Shown here in pieces: positions 47,344 through 58,939 of a DNA stretch of 64,000 nt. Below the pieces are notes generated by a model that searched no databases, had not been told where the DNA came from, and saw nothing but the letters and a program-made list of their open reading frames with translations. Source of the stretch: Falciphora oryzae. Its lineage: Eukaryota; Ascomycota; Sordariomycetes; Magnaporthales; Magnaporthaceae. Every line of letters starts with the position of its first letter. Position 1 is the first letter of the stretch. The DNA is taken from the NCBI GenBank assembly GCA_000733355.1, contig JNVV01000003.1, positions 434,001 through 498,000 on the forward strand, in the 5' to 3' direction. Made by a program: the position numbers and the translations under genes.

Positions 47344-48839
47344 TGCCGCCACTTGCCGTCCTCATGACGAGCGCCATTGGGGCTTTTTATCGATGTTTGA
47401 CGTTGGCCATGCCCCGCTCTCTGCCTAGGAAAACTGGACCGTGCGTTCAACCTTGACGCATCTCGTTTGGCCCGTGCGCCGCCTGTGACCTCAGCCTCAA
47501 CTAGCCTCATTTGCATGGCACGGACAGCTGGGAAACCCTGCGACAGCCATATAAAAATCCCTAGTGACAGACGCAGAGCGAGTCACACCACCCTCATAAT
47601 CCTCCCGCGCTCGGCATTGGACGAACTCTCCGCTTGCGGCAGGTCCGGCTTACGTTGTGGGCAAAGACGCGGAGCCTCGGACTGATGTGCGTTCCGTCGG
47701 CCTTCTCTCCCGTCGCAGCTTGAAAACCTCCCGGGCTCCGTTTTCATCAAAATGCGGCGTCCTCGAGGTGTGGCGTTGGGGTTGGGCAAGTATCAAATCC
47801 ATTGAGCCAGTTTGGCCATGAATCTTTGCATGTGATGTCGCGACGGGATTGACGCAGACAAACCAGTCCGGTGACGGGTGGATTTGGAGCCAAAGTTTGG
47901 ACGGCGGCCTGGATACGCAAGGAACGCTCATGTCTTGGGCATCCTGCGGACCTTATCTGTCCGCACGGGCATGCTGCGTGGACAGGGAGCGCTAGAAGAG
48001 CCTGGCACGCATCCTCATGACTGCGGCATCCAATGACATGATGCCTGAGTGATTGCTTCCTTGCTTTTCGGTTGTCACTTTTGTGTCGGATGATATGTGC
48101 TAAGTACCAACCTACCCGAGCTACCCGGGTGCCTGACCACATGGGTCAGTGACATAGCATAGTCGCGAGGTTCCCGATTCGCAATGCGCAAGGCGATGCG
48201 ATGCGCCGTGGCGTCTTTGCCGGCGAACAAACCGGGCTCATTTCCATTCTGCGAGGAGGGATTGCCGTCAATGCTGCGGCCTCTGGGTGCTGGCCACGCT
48301 GAATCGCTGACAGTGTGAGGGATTGGTGGGGCCTCAGCCACGCCCCCAGTCTAAGCGTCCCGCAGCACCCGTGGTGCCGAGCCACACGTTGACGTCGACA
48401 GGGGCCAAATTGGGATCCCGCGCAAAAAAAAATCGTCTCGACGCGGAGCGAGCTTGCCTGGATTGGGCTGTGCCTTCGGATTTGTTCTGCGATTGTGCGC
48501 CGCCGTCTTGGACACATTTCCACTCCCAACACCCTGCGACCTGCGCGCAACATCTGCCAGGCACATAACCGGCGTCCTTTTGCCGACGAATCTTGACCGG
48601 CGCGCGGTTGCTTGTGGGCGTCCTTTGTTTGCGAAAGCTGTCTTTTTCCGCAGTCCGACGCTGTCGCTCGAAGCTCCTCCACTCCCACGAGCCTGCCTCC
48701 CCCACGTCATCATCGTCGACCGAGCGTCCGCCCGCCGCTCGCCGCCCGTCACCACCCCCGCGACCAATATTGATTCAACTCCCCGACCATCCCAGTTATT
48801 CGACTCGAGAGGTGAACCTCTCAGGTCACCCTGGCGACC
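47344..48839. other. Divergent spacer of uvsD and CDP-DAG synthase
   Basis: 1.5 kb with no gene. The last 200 bp before the CDP-DAG synthase start are C/T-rich, as in a 5' leader. No TATA box recognised. Confidence 0.4.
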
Positions 48840-50502
48840 ATGGCAAAATCTCGCAGAGGGGTGAAATTTCCCCACCGGACAAATGGCCATCCTGATGGCA
48901 GGCGATCCAGCTTCTCCGACGTCAGCGAGGATGGCGGCTCACCGGCCAAGACAAGGTCGCCTATCACTCTGAATGACATTCAAGAGGTATGCGCGCAACG
49001 GCACGAACACTGGCGTCTATGGGTCTGCTCAGAGCCCATGGCTTGCGGACAGCAACAGTGAGAAGCAAGCCGGGGGCCGAAGGCATGGGCTAACAGAGAA
49101 GTCATGATACAGAAACCAGCGAGCTCCCAGGAGCAGGCCACGGCCGAGTACGAGAAGAAAAAGGCCAACTTCTTCACGCGCACCTTGTGGACGTTTGTCA
49201 TGATTGGTGTCTTCTTCGGCGCGCTCTTTATGGGCCACATATACATGATCCTCATCATCACCACCATCCAGATCATCTCGTTCAAGGAGGTCATCGCGAT
49301 TGCCAACGTGCCTAGCCGCGCACGCCAGCTGCGCTCGACCAAGAGCCTCAACTGGTACTGGCTGGCCTCGGCCATGTACTTCCTTTACGGCGAGAGCGTC
49401 ATCTACTACTTCAAGCACATTGTCCTCGTCGACAAGGTTCTGCTTCCCTTGGCCACCCACCACCGCTTCATCAGCTTCGTGCTCTACGTGATCGGCTTCG
49501 TCTTCTTTGTCGCATCGCTCAAGGCCGGCAACTACAAGTTCCAATTCACCAACTTCGCCTGGACGCACATGGCCCTGTACCTCATCGTCGTGCAGGCGCA
49601 CTTCGTAATGAACAACATCTTCGAGGGCATGTTCTGGTTCTTCATGCCCGCTGCCCTGGTCATCACCAACGACATCTTTGCCTACATCTGCGGAATCACC
49701 TTTGGCCGCACCCAACTTATCAAGCTGTCGCCAAAGAAGACGGTCGAGGGCTTCGTGGGCGCCTGGGTTATGACCGTTCTCTTCGGCATCCTTCTCACGC
49801 ACCTGCTGAGCCGCAGCAAATACTTCATCTGCCCTGTCACTGTGAGAGGCCCTCCGTCACTTTTGTATCCTTGATGACTTGTGCCATTGCTAATCCCGAT
49901 ACACCAGGACCTCGGCGCAAACATCTTTACCGGCCTCACGTGTGACCCGAACCCAGTCTTCGTTCCCAAGACCTACACGCTGCCCGACTTTGTTTTCCTG
50001 CCGCGTGACTGGGCCCCCAAGCTCAGTATCACAATGTCCACCATGCAACTGCACTCGCTGGTCATTGCCAGTTTTGCTTCTCTCATCGCCCCCTTTGGTG
50101 GTTTCTTCGCCTCTGGCCTCAAGCGCACGTTCAAGATCAAGGACTTCGGCGACTCAATCCCAGGCCATGGCGGCATGACCGATCGCATGGATTGCCAGTT
50201 TACGATGGGTTTCTTCTCCTACATATACTACCACACCTTCATCGCCACCCATAAGCTGGGCCTCGGAGGTGTCCTAGAGGACGCCATCACCGGCCTGACT
50301 CCTGACGAGCAGATCGAGCTCATCAAGGGTGTGGGAAGGTATCTTGCCAACCAGGGAATTGTCGGCACTGAGGTAAGAATTCTGCCATCATCTTTATCAA
50401 AGTCGTTTCAGTTCGTAGCGACGCGCGGTGCAGTCTTGCTAACATCACCCCCTCAACTAGCTCCTCTCATGTCTGGACGGGGCTCTTCCAGTCAAGAGGT
50501 AA
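48840..50502 (+). CDS. cds1: CDP-diacylglycerol synthase (phosphatidate cytidylyltransferase)
   Basis: Four exons (48840-48986, 49113-49841, 49908-50372, 50461-50502) give 460 residues, the usual eukaryotic length. The family signature is complete: LKRTFKIKDFGDSIPGHGG (363-381) then MTDRMD. Earlier motifs SPKKTVEGFVGAW and ITNDIFAYICG also match. The N-terminus is basic and cytosolic; several membrane segments follow. It makes CDP-diacylglycerol from phosphatidic acid and CTP in the ER, feeding phosphatidylinositol, phosphatidylserine and cardiolipin synthesis. Introns are GTATGC..CAG, GTGAGA..CAG and GTAAGA..TAG. An essential housekeeping gene, intact. Confidence 0.95.
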
Positions 50503-51159
50503 AGTGCCAGGCGCACCGTTTAATTTCTAGGACACCGCTATCGCAGGGCGCAGGCGGTATTTGGACGAGTCTAATGCTCGTTTTGGGCGACTATGATCTG
50601 GTATTTTGTTGGACAAATGTGGGACACCGAGTCGGCCTTTCTAGCGGCCTCGGTAAGACATAAAGACACGACGATGAGTTGTGGCGGGGGGGGGGGGGGG
50701 TCACAACGGCGACCTGCCCAGTGGTGACACGACCACGCGACCCTGGGAACCATGACAACAGACTCAACTCCATTTTCCCTCCTTTATCTTTAGCATTACA
50801 TTTCCTTTTTTCTGGCTTTGTTTTGGGCAATATGGCGGAGTCTCCATTTTTTGCATGGGAAAAATACTGGGTACCCTAGGCGCATTCTACCATTGTATCA
50901 TACCCGTATGCTTTGCTGCTCGCGGATTTCCAATGCTGATTCGTATAGCCGTCGCCAGGTTGGTTAGCTATGGACGGCCTCCTCCCGGGCATTATTCGTT
51001 GCTTTTTGTCCACCGACTCGTTACGGAGGTATCCGCCTGTTTTCTGCGGGCATCTGGGGGATCCCAGCCGCGTCTAGGCGTGCGCCTCAAGCCACCACGG
51101 CGTCATCACCACCGCCGTACAATTGGCGAACAGCCGTATTGACAATGAGTATCACCTAG
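50503..51159. other. Convergent 3' spacer with a G-run
   Basis: 657 bp with no gene; a run of about 14 G lies at 50687-50700. It holds the 3' ends of two convergent genes. Confidence 0.4.
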
Positions 51160-52455
51160 TCAATAGAAAATCAGTGCCCGCAGCTCAATACTCTCCCGGC
51201 AACCGTCCATGTCCGCGGTCTCCGGATTTATAAAAGCGGCGTGGATCGCACGCCTGGCCACGGTCTTTTCGCTATCGAAGCATTTGATGAGCAGAACCTC
51301 GTCCGGTTGCTGCTTGTATTCGAAGAACCATTCGTGGCGCGGCAGCCCTGCAGGACGACCGGGGCGGTCCGGCGAGAGCACTGTCCACGTTTCCTTGGTG
51401 TGCGACGGAAGCCGGACCTCGGCTGGAACCAGATCCTCGTCTGGGACGGACTGCGACGACGCCACGGCGAGGGGGTCCTTGATTATCGTGGTTATTGGTC
51501 TCCAGATCTATGAGTACGAGACAGCCCGAATGACAGACTCGATATGTGTCAGCTTACAGCCTCAACAGGTGCGGTGAACCTCAGGGCCTCGCAGTTTCGA
51601 CGCAGGATTATCGGGGGAAGTTGGAAGGGACAAACGTTGATGATTTGGAATCGCCGTTTCAATAACCTGTCCGCCTCCGTAGGCAGGTAGAATCGCAGCT
51701 CAGTCACTGCGCCGTCGTACGACTGGTCAACGTGGGCGCCGTGCACTGGGCCTCGCTGCTCGGCGTTGCCCGGGCCCAACGCATGCCAGTTGGTCGGGCC
51801 ACGGCGCACCCGATGGCCAAAGACCAAGACGCGGGAAGCTCCTGTCCTGGTCATTGGGGCGCATTAGCATCAACTCAGCCCTGGGTACTGTTCAAAGCCA
51901 GACGTCCCCAACACGAAGGGCCTCCTGCTTACACGTCTTTGTACAGCTGCTCGCATTCTGGATAGTACTCGGCCTTGACCCTAGCCTCGTCGCGCCAGGC
52001 CAGGATATCGCCGCCCCCGTAGTTGGACGCGTGTGAATGAAATTGGAAGCCGTGACTGTCCAGCGTGTATCTGCTCTCCTCTCCCCTCACGTCTCGAATG
52101 ACAGTCTGGACCTTGGCGATTGGCCGCTCGTTGATCACCTGATTGCTGGCAAAGACCATAGGCCCGGTGAGTGCTCGATGCTTTCGGGACCCGGCATTCG
52201 GCAACGGTCGGCTCACCTTCCGGCGATGACCGGAGGCGGGGCCGAGCCACCTCCGGGGTCGTCGTAGTAGTGCACATCAACCACTACATCATGCCGCTCC
52301 ATCCTTATTCCATTCACTTCGCTTGAGGGAGCATAGACTCTTTGGAGAGTGCAGCTTGGGGGTCGCCGACACTTCACGGAAGCCACTAGGGTTCCTACGG
52401 CAATGCCAGCAAAAGGGAACAGGCCCAGGAATGCGGGGATCAGGACGGGTTCCAT
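51160..52455 (-). CDS. AsaB/CmcJ/GA4-desaturase family oxidoreductase
   Basis: Four exons (52455-52217, 52145-51933, 51846-51636, 51507-51160) give 336 residues. Family marks seen: DVHYYDDPGGGS near the start, then RYTLDSHGFQFHSH, AEYYPECEQLYKD, RGPVHGAHVDQSY (the HxD metal motif), FQIIN|IWRPI across an intron, DPLAVASS, DEVLLIKCFDS and ESIELRAL. This family (AsaB, GA4 desaturase-like, CmcJ-like) contains Fe/2-oxoglutarate-type hydroxylases and desaturases, many in secondary-metabolite clusters. The first about 25 residues are hydrophobic, unusual for the family, and could anchor it to a membrane; MERHDVVVDV may be an alternative start. Lying within 10 kb of the borosin gene, it is a candidate tailoring enzyme, by context only. 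Confidence 0.88.
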
Positions 52456-53968
52456 AAATACTTTTTATCCTTCATCCGGTCATTTCCTCACTTCCAAATT
52501 GGCCGCCGCTTGCCGGAACCAATAGCGCTTGCCCCCTGCTACGCCAGCTCTAGTTCATTCCGATCCTAGCCACTCATCAAATTCGCTTCCTGGATGTCAA
52601 ATCCCGAACATAGGCAGCATCAGGGGGCAGAGAGAGGCCCTGCCACTTCTGGTCGGGACGCCTGTGATGGTGGTCCGACGGCGGCGGCTCCAGGCGTCGG
52701 ACTTTCGCGATTTGCCACAGCGCTCCCAGGGCGTGAGACGACAGCGGTTTCGTCTCGTCCTCGCACCGATGTCGACAGTGGCCTGAAGCACCTGTGCGTG
52801 TAGGACATTCGGCTGCCCGGCCAAGCACGGCCACGCCCGTCTCGGGTGGCAGCGCAGAATCCGTCCAATATAAAGCACTGGGCCAGCTGCCGCGAGCCGT
52901 CCTACGGAACCGTGCTGACGCTTCATGTTTTTTTTTTTTTTTCCCTTTCCGTAACGCATCTTCCATCGATAGCCGGTGAAAGCCCCCTTGTGCGTCGTCA
53001 CTGGTTGCAATACTATCAACTAACACGAAATACCTATTTCGGCATACTTGCCTCGCCGACGATGTTGGCCTGCGCTCACTTGTGCTGCTCGCTGAGTGGG
53101 CGAACAATAAGAGCAAATTTCGCCAACTACCTATCCCTGTGTCCTCCCGGCGGCCGGTACTTTTGCACTTTGTCAACCTTAGCCTTGCTGGCGCGCTACC
53201 AGTAGATTGATATCCAAGCACATACTCAGCTCGCCACGGAGGCGTGATGATTGGCGCTGAGGCCTTGTGGTGATGAGGGGGATTTCGTTGGCTTTCCGGA
53301 CTTTGCCACGCCCGACATTGATGATCACTATGGCGCTGACCATCCTCATTACTCGCTTCTGACCCAGTGAGATCGCTCCCGTTGTGATAGAACGAACAAT
53401 CAACGGCCGCAGGCTCACATAATTTACTTGTCTCGGCTTCAACCAGCCTTTGAACTGGGACAAATTGGAACGAGACTACCGCGAAAGGGGAATCGGTTAT
53501 GAGTGCCAAGGCGGGGGAGGCTGCATGGAGCGCGTCAAACAGGCCTGTTTGGTGCACTTTGGTTGGCCGACGAACTGTTTCCAGCGACGCGTGCATTAGC
53601 GCCCGAGACAGCGGATACCTACATATGCACGGACATGGATGCTGGATCAGCCTGCATCGACAGCACAGAGGAGGGGTCCGCCCTAATCGAGTCACTGGCG
53701 CTTGATATTGAGAACCGTGCTGCGGCACTTGAACAAGGGAAAACATGCGATTGCTCGCCACGGTACCCATGTGACTTGTAGATCGTTAAAGATGTGGGTG
53801 TGGCCCGCACCCTTCGGCATCGGGATTCTTCAATCATCCTCCTAGCTGAAACACGGGACTGGTGCTGAGAGAGCACCAATGGCTTGAGATACACCAAGTT
53901 CGGCCTTATCTCTCCCATCAACATGTCCGCCGTTCTCATATACCTCAGTTCGGCCTCTCTCGTCAAAG
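52456..53968. other. Spacer with one possible exon fragment
   Basis: Mostly featureless. A plus-strand frame at about 53560-53781 reads protein-like, with LALDIENRAAALEQGKTCDC, ending just before the S28 gene, but I found no start or splice partner. It may be a relic exon. A 397-codon antisense frame across the region has no family features. Confidence 0.35.
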
Positions 53969-55836
53969 ATGATTTTTTCATTAATGCCCCTCGTGATCCA
54001 GACTGCCCAGCTCCTCGGTGTCGGTACGCCAGCAACGGACGTCACCGAAGGCGGATGCGACTTCAAATGGATGACCCAGTCTGTTGATCATTTCGGCCAT
54101 GGCAACGCCGCGTTTCGGCAGCGGTACAGTATCTCTACCGAACACTTCCGACCCGGAGGCCCTATTCTGTTCTTCCAGGGGGAGGAAACCGTTGTCCTGG
54201 ATTGCGTGGTACGTGAGGGGAGCTTGGGGTTTGCTACGACCCAACTAATCAACGGCACTTTAGGACACGACCGCGGCAATGTGGTTCGCTGAACATCTCG
54301 GGGGGTTGGCGGTATCTCTCGAGCATCGCTATTTTGGACAGAGCCTTCCGTTCGGGGACGATTCATACCTTGACGATAACCTTGGCCTGCTGACTCTCGA
54401 CAATGTCATGGCCGATGCTGTGGCCTTCGTCGAGATGATCCAGGAAAGCATTCCCGGGGCAAAGAATAGCAAGTGCATCGTCATGAGCGGTAGGGACCAC
54501 GCAATCGATTCTTGGTTTCAACCGACTATGACACAACTGACAATCTCCAGGCTCGTATGGCGGTTTCCTCGTCACGGCCTTTCGCCAGAATCACCCTAAC
54601 ACCTTCTTCGCTTCTCTTGCTGCAGCAGGTCCCACCATCGGCCTCTCGGCTGCGTCGACTACCCCCCAGCCAGATCAATTTCTCTTTCGAAGATATGTCA
54701 GTGTACAAGTTACTTCGGTCTGCCGAGGCGCGATAGACAAGCGGCTACCTGGTTGGGGTTGAAATAGGCTCACTAACCCGCCGCCCGTCACCCAACCGCA
54801 TCTAGGCTTCACGGTCTTACGTGGATCGTTCTGTAAGAGCGTCTAGAAGAATCAAGAAAGCACTTGACCTCATCCAGCATGAAATCGAGTCTGGTGGGTA
54901 CAACGCCGATGCTCGCACCTCAACTTCGGCCCATCGCGCTAGGCTCACACAGCACGTCACATAGGCCATGCCAAAAGGATCCAGCAGAACCTCGGGCTCT
55001 GCAACGCCCCGACAAACGATCTCGAGTCCATATTGACCCTTCAGCAGCTCTACTCAGTGGCGTTTACTTTGGCAGTAGAGTTCAACTATGCTGTAGCACG
55101 GCCCGGGCGGACACCTGTCGCCCGCTCTTTCGATCGCACCATCGACATAGCTCTCCATGCCGAGAACCCCATGGAGATCCTAAACAGCACCTTGTGGCTC
55201 TTGTATGAGGACCAGGGGTATGAATGTATTGACTGGAGCAATACAACCTTTGTTCAGCAACTCGTTCCTCTCATTCAATGGACTCCATGGAGCTATATAA
55301 TGTGTAAGCTTGCTTGTCCCGGCAGAACCAAAAGTGCGGTCGTAGCTGTATTGACTGGAATTTACAGGTTCCTACGTGCCCCTTTGTGCAAGCGCCACCC
55401 CCGAAGGTACCATCTTTCCCCCGTATCAGGACGGCTGCCTTTTACAAAAAGACTACTGTGCTCGAACCTACAATGCTCGTCTCCTGACCGAGCAGGAGGT
55501 GTGGGATCGATATCGCCTGGGCCCAGAAGCGTTGAACAACTCGACGCGCATCATCTTTTCTGTGGGCGAATTCGACCCGACTACAGCAGTGGTCGGTGCC
55601 CGTCCGCCCCGGACTGGAGATCTGTGTCGATCCCAACGCATCTTCACAAGCGAGATGGCACACAGAGAAGAGTTGTTCTACCCTATGCTCGACGACAAGC
55701 CAGAGGTTGTAGTAGTGAGTGTGCCCATGCCCTACAGATTGAAGACGTGATCTAATAGATAGCTAACTCAACGGTACTGCAGCTGCGAAGCAAAGAATTG
55801 CAGATCATGAAGCAATGGTTGCACTTCTGTGATTAA
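53969..55836 (+). CDS. S28 serine peptidase (prolyl carboxypeptidase type)
   Basis: Seven exons (53969-54208, 54264-54489, 54551-54696, 54806-54893, 54965-55303, 55368-55714, 55783-55836) give 479 residues. Family marks in order: QSVDHFGHGN, GGPILFFQGEE, LEHRYFGQSLPFG, LTLDNVMADA, GSYGGFLVTAFRQNHP (nucleophile Ser157), FAVEFNY-type FTLAVEFNYAV, then VGEFDPTTAV (Asp416) and EMAHREEL (His445). The triad is complete. S28 enzymes (prolyl carboxypeptidase, DPP2) cut next to proline and are usually secreted or lysosomal/vacuolar; the N-terminus here (MIFSLMPLVIQTAQ) is a short, weak signal, and a further 5' exon is possible. One intron interrupts the codon just before the Ser. Its Pro preference and closeness to the borosin gene make it a possible leader-processing enzyme, by inference. 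Confidence 0.85.
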
Positions 55837-56203
55837 GTTGGGTTGAGGTTTTTAACCGCATTTTGGGCTGCACATAAAGTTACATAAACCTGTACATATC
55901 TGACCCCCCAGATGGCTAATACCGCAACCGAAGGCCACGGCCCGCTGTAAAGTCTTGAGCGTTTTGCAAATGTATGATATCTACTGATAATTTTTTTTGC
56001 CCTTGTGTTCTTGACATCTCCCATGGCATATTGTGTTCGAAGGCCACTAATCATTCGACTCCAGGAGGGGGCCATATGTAAGTTTCCCCACCGTTCCCAC
56101 GTCCATATGTTCCACGCTACTCTCTTGACTCGTCCTGACGGCGTAATCCTTGGAGGCCGCTATGAAACGGCTGAGTTAACACGTCCCAGGTCCCGATTTC
56201 CAT
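55837..56203. other. Convergent 3' spacer
   Basis: 367 bp, AT-richer, no gene seen. Confidence 0.4.
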
Positions 56204-58291
56204 TTAGATGTGAGGCAGAGCACCAACCCAACTGGGCGTTTCATACGCAGCAGCCGGTAGCCAGCGGACACTGATCAGCGACTCCACCAGTAGATACAAA
56301 GAGAAGGTAAAGATACATAGGAAAGCAGGCAACCGGACAGTCGCCATCGACACCAGCGACCCAGCTTGCAAAAATGCGGCCTCGACGCACAACCACAGCC
56401 AGGGAATGACGACAAGACCGATGCAGCTGATACGCCAAAGTAGCCTCTCCGCGGGCGTAGGGAAGAAGCTGTTCCAGGCCAACATATGCCCCGCCGCCGT
56501 CCAAGTGAATGCTACGTTCACGGCGGCTCTTGGGTACAGATGTGAGAACCTCCCTGGCCGGTCGTACGCGGCCTGCAGGCACTTGAGGAGCCCGGGCGCC
56601 GCAGACAGGGCTTCCCCGCTGGGCCGTGTGCCGATGAATGTGGCCTGGTAGCCATGTTTGAGCTTGGACTCGGCATCCTCGGTTGTGCCAGTCGTGGTGT
56701 CCGCGCACCCCTGATTACTTTTCGATGCCTCACGGATGCGGCGAGCTCCCATCTGCATCTCTTCTATCTCGCCACGACTCAGATCGAACGTCTCCCCGCT
56801 GTTGTTGGCTCCACAAAAGCGGACCAGGATGTTGTCCGTGATCACCAGTGACTCTCCCGGGAGGAGAAGAATGTCGCCGCCCCTTCTCCGCTGCAACAGC
56901 TGCTCGCGGTCCCATCCCGGAACTGACACCTCCGCATTCGAAATCAACGAGCGGTTCGTCTCCACAACCACAACGGTTTGGATGCCGTCACCCCTGCCAA
57001 AGACCCTCGTTGGTCTCCGCTTTGTAGGATCCCCAGGGATAAGCCACGTCCCGGAGGGAGCGTCAGTATGTCGGTCCTGAAGATGACAATCGTGACCAGG
57101 GAGTTGCTGGGTCTGAGGTGGCTTGCGCTCGGCTTCAGGGGCATCCCCGTTCGGAGGGTGGGTGTTTCCAAGAGCATCGGCAGCCTCTTGAAGGGAAGTT
57201 CCATCCACGGCGGCCAGTGTGAGGTCAGAGGGGGGAGTGAGGGTAATGTCAGGGGGTAGGGCGGGGGTAATTTCAGGAGTAGGAGTAGGGCTAGTGCCTA
57301 GAGGAGTAGGGTTGGGATCACGAGATGGAGTCGGCGTAGCGCCGGAGTCGACGGTGTCTCTTGGTGCGTGGGCCGTATCATCGCGGGGTGCCAACATCGC
57401 TGCATCGCTAGGGGAAGGAGCCGACAAGGGTGCTTCTTTTCCGTCTGATACTCTCTCCGAGGCAGAGAAGCCGGGAAGAACAGCCATCAAGACCGGCTTG
57501 TCGGAGTGGTAAACGATGGTCAGGGCGTTTCCAATCTCGTCATGCTTGATGGCGGAGATGGGCTGGCAAACACCCAGGGGTTTATGCCACCAGAACCCGT
57601 AAATGAACGCCGTCCACAGCACTTTGACAGCAACATGGAGCTCCAAAAGCGTCACTGGCAAGCGTTCGGCGAAGCGAGCCAAGCATACAATAGTCAGCCA
57701 GATCGCCTGCAGCAGTGCTAAGGCCTTGGCTAGCGAATCTGCCTTTCCGCGGTCGGAGATGAGTTGCTTGTTTATTGCGGTTGGGGAGATGGCACCGTCA
57801 TCTATCAACTGTTTGAAACTTGCCGCGTCCAGGACCTTTGGGTAACGACCGTAGTAGTCGCAAGGCCCAACCGTGTATCCCCCCATGACGACGAAGAATG
57901 CGCCTGCGCGACCGAGCCGATCCTCCTCGCTCCCGGGCTTGACTGAAAGTTTCCTGCACCACCACTTGTGTAGATCTCGCGCGGTCATCCACTGATAAGC
58001 GGCACCCAACGCTGCATATTCGGACACGACGAGTGTGTAGACCATCCAGAGGGCCTTAGACAGCAGTCGATCCTGCCAGGTGCCGTTCTCCACCACCTCA
58101 TCATGGATGACGGTCCAGCAGGTTATGATAAGAGTGGCAAGGCAGCTTTGCAGGATGCTCCAAGTCCCACGTCCATGAGGCTCAGGGCGCCAGGACTCAG
58201 CTGCCTCATCTGCAGTGGCCCCGAGGCCAGGGTCAGATCCAAATAGGAGAATTAAGACAAAGGTCAACAGCGAGGCTCGTAAAAGGGTCAT
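56204..58291 (-). CDS. Large multi-pass fungal membrane protein
   Basis: A single exon from ATG 58291 gives 695 residues. A signal-like N-terminus (MTLLRASLLTFVLILLFG) precedes GRGTWSILQSCLATLIITCWTV, a segment I know from a widespread uncharacterised Pezizomycotina membrane family. Further membrane segments lie near 80-110, 200-260 (with FIYGFWWHKPLGV) and four at the C-terminus. Between them is a disordered loop rich in Pro/Thr (repeated PTP and LTPPSD words, about 320-410). The frame is open a little farther upstream without another ATG. Function is unknown; no catalytic motif is seen. Convergent with the S28 gene. Confidence 0.75.
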   Translation of the reverse strand: MTLLRASLLTFVLILLFGSDPGLGATADEAAESWRPEPHGRGTWSILQSCLATLIITCWTVIHDEVVENGTWQDRLLSKALWMVYTLVVSEYAALGAAYQWMTARDLHKWWCRKLSVKPGSEEDRLGRAGAFFVVMGGYTVGPCDYYGRYPKVLDAASFKQLIDDGAISPTAINKQLISDRGKADSLAKALALLQAIWLTIVCLARFAERLPVTLLELHVAVKVLWTAFIYGFWWHKPLGVCQPISAIKHDEIGNALTIVYHSDKPVLMAVLPGFSASERVSDGKEAPLSAPSPSDAAMLAPRDDTAHAPRDTVDSGATPTPSRDPNPTPLGTSPTPTPEITPALPPDITLTPPSDLTLAAVDGTSLQEAADALGNTHPPNGDAPEAERKPPQTQQLPGHDCHLQDRHTDAPSGTWLIPGDPTKRRPTRVFGRGDGIQTVVVVETNRSLISNAEVSVPGWDREQLLQRRRGGDILLLPGESLVITDNILVRFCGANNSGETFDLSRGEIEEMQMGARRIREASKSNQGCADTTTGTTEDAESKLKHGYQATFIGTRPSGEALSAAPGLLKCLQAAYDRPGRFSHLYPRAAVNVAFTWTAAGHMLAWNSFFPTPAERLLWRISCIGLVVIPWLWLCVEAAFLQAGSLVSMATVRLPAFLCIFTFSLYLLVESLISVRWLPAAAYETPSWVGALPHI

Positions 58292-58939
58292 CGTGGTAAA
58301 TGGGCTCTTGGCAAGGCTGCTTGATAAAAATGTCAAATTATATCCGTTTTGAATAGCAGAGATAGGTAGTATTAGCCACAAAAGCCAAACTGAATGGAGC
58401 AAAGGTCAATGAGGGATAGTAGCGATAGTAGCGCAAAGAGCGAGAGACAAGCTTGCGGTGGAAGGGCTCAATATCACCGGACCCCGCCCCCACCCTCCAC
58501 GAGAAACTCACGTCACTCTCTCCCAACTTTGCTAGCAATGAAAAGGAAACACGGTCGAAGTCATCACTTGTAAAGCGCCACGATTCCAAAAGCCATCCGG
58601 AGGGAAGACTCCCGCGACTCCTTCTCACGGGACTGACATCAACGCCCAATGGGGCCGAGGCAGGGTGATACCAAAGGGTAAAAAATATCCAAGTTGAGGC
58701 TTACAGGTGGAAAAGGTAGTCTTGGGCAGAGATTGGGTCTTAACGGTGCCCAAGCGTCGCTAAGTGATTCGTCTGGCCCACAGCCTTGCCGCCCGGGGCA
58801 ATGCACCATAATCACCTGCGGCTCGTGATCAACATACTGATGTATGTGAAAAGATAGGTACCTAGGTAGAGAAGTACCTACCACCTAGATATCGGCCATT
58901 CTCCACAAGGTGCCGGGCTCAGCCACCAGAAGCAATTAA
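58292..58939. other. Promoter-side spacer before the MITE
   Basis: 648 bp with no gene. Short TAGGTACC/GTACCTA words cluster near 58855-58885, a pattern common in fungal intergenic DNA. Confidence 0.4.

Noticed and set aside
52577..53770. 397-codon minus-strand frame before the S28 gene
   Set aside because: Long but with unstructured composition (many Arg/Ser/His/Pro), no domain and a homopolymer Lys run from a T-tract; probably chance.
58860..58890. TACCTAGGTA-type repeats as telomere-like sequence
   Set aside because: Too short and scattered; common intergenic words in such fungi, not an array.
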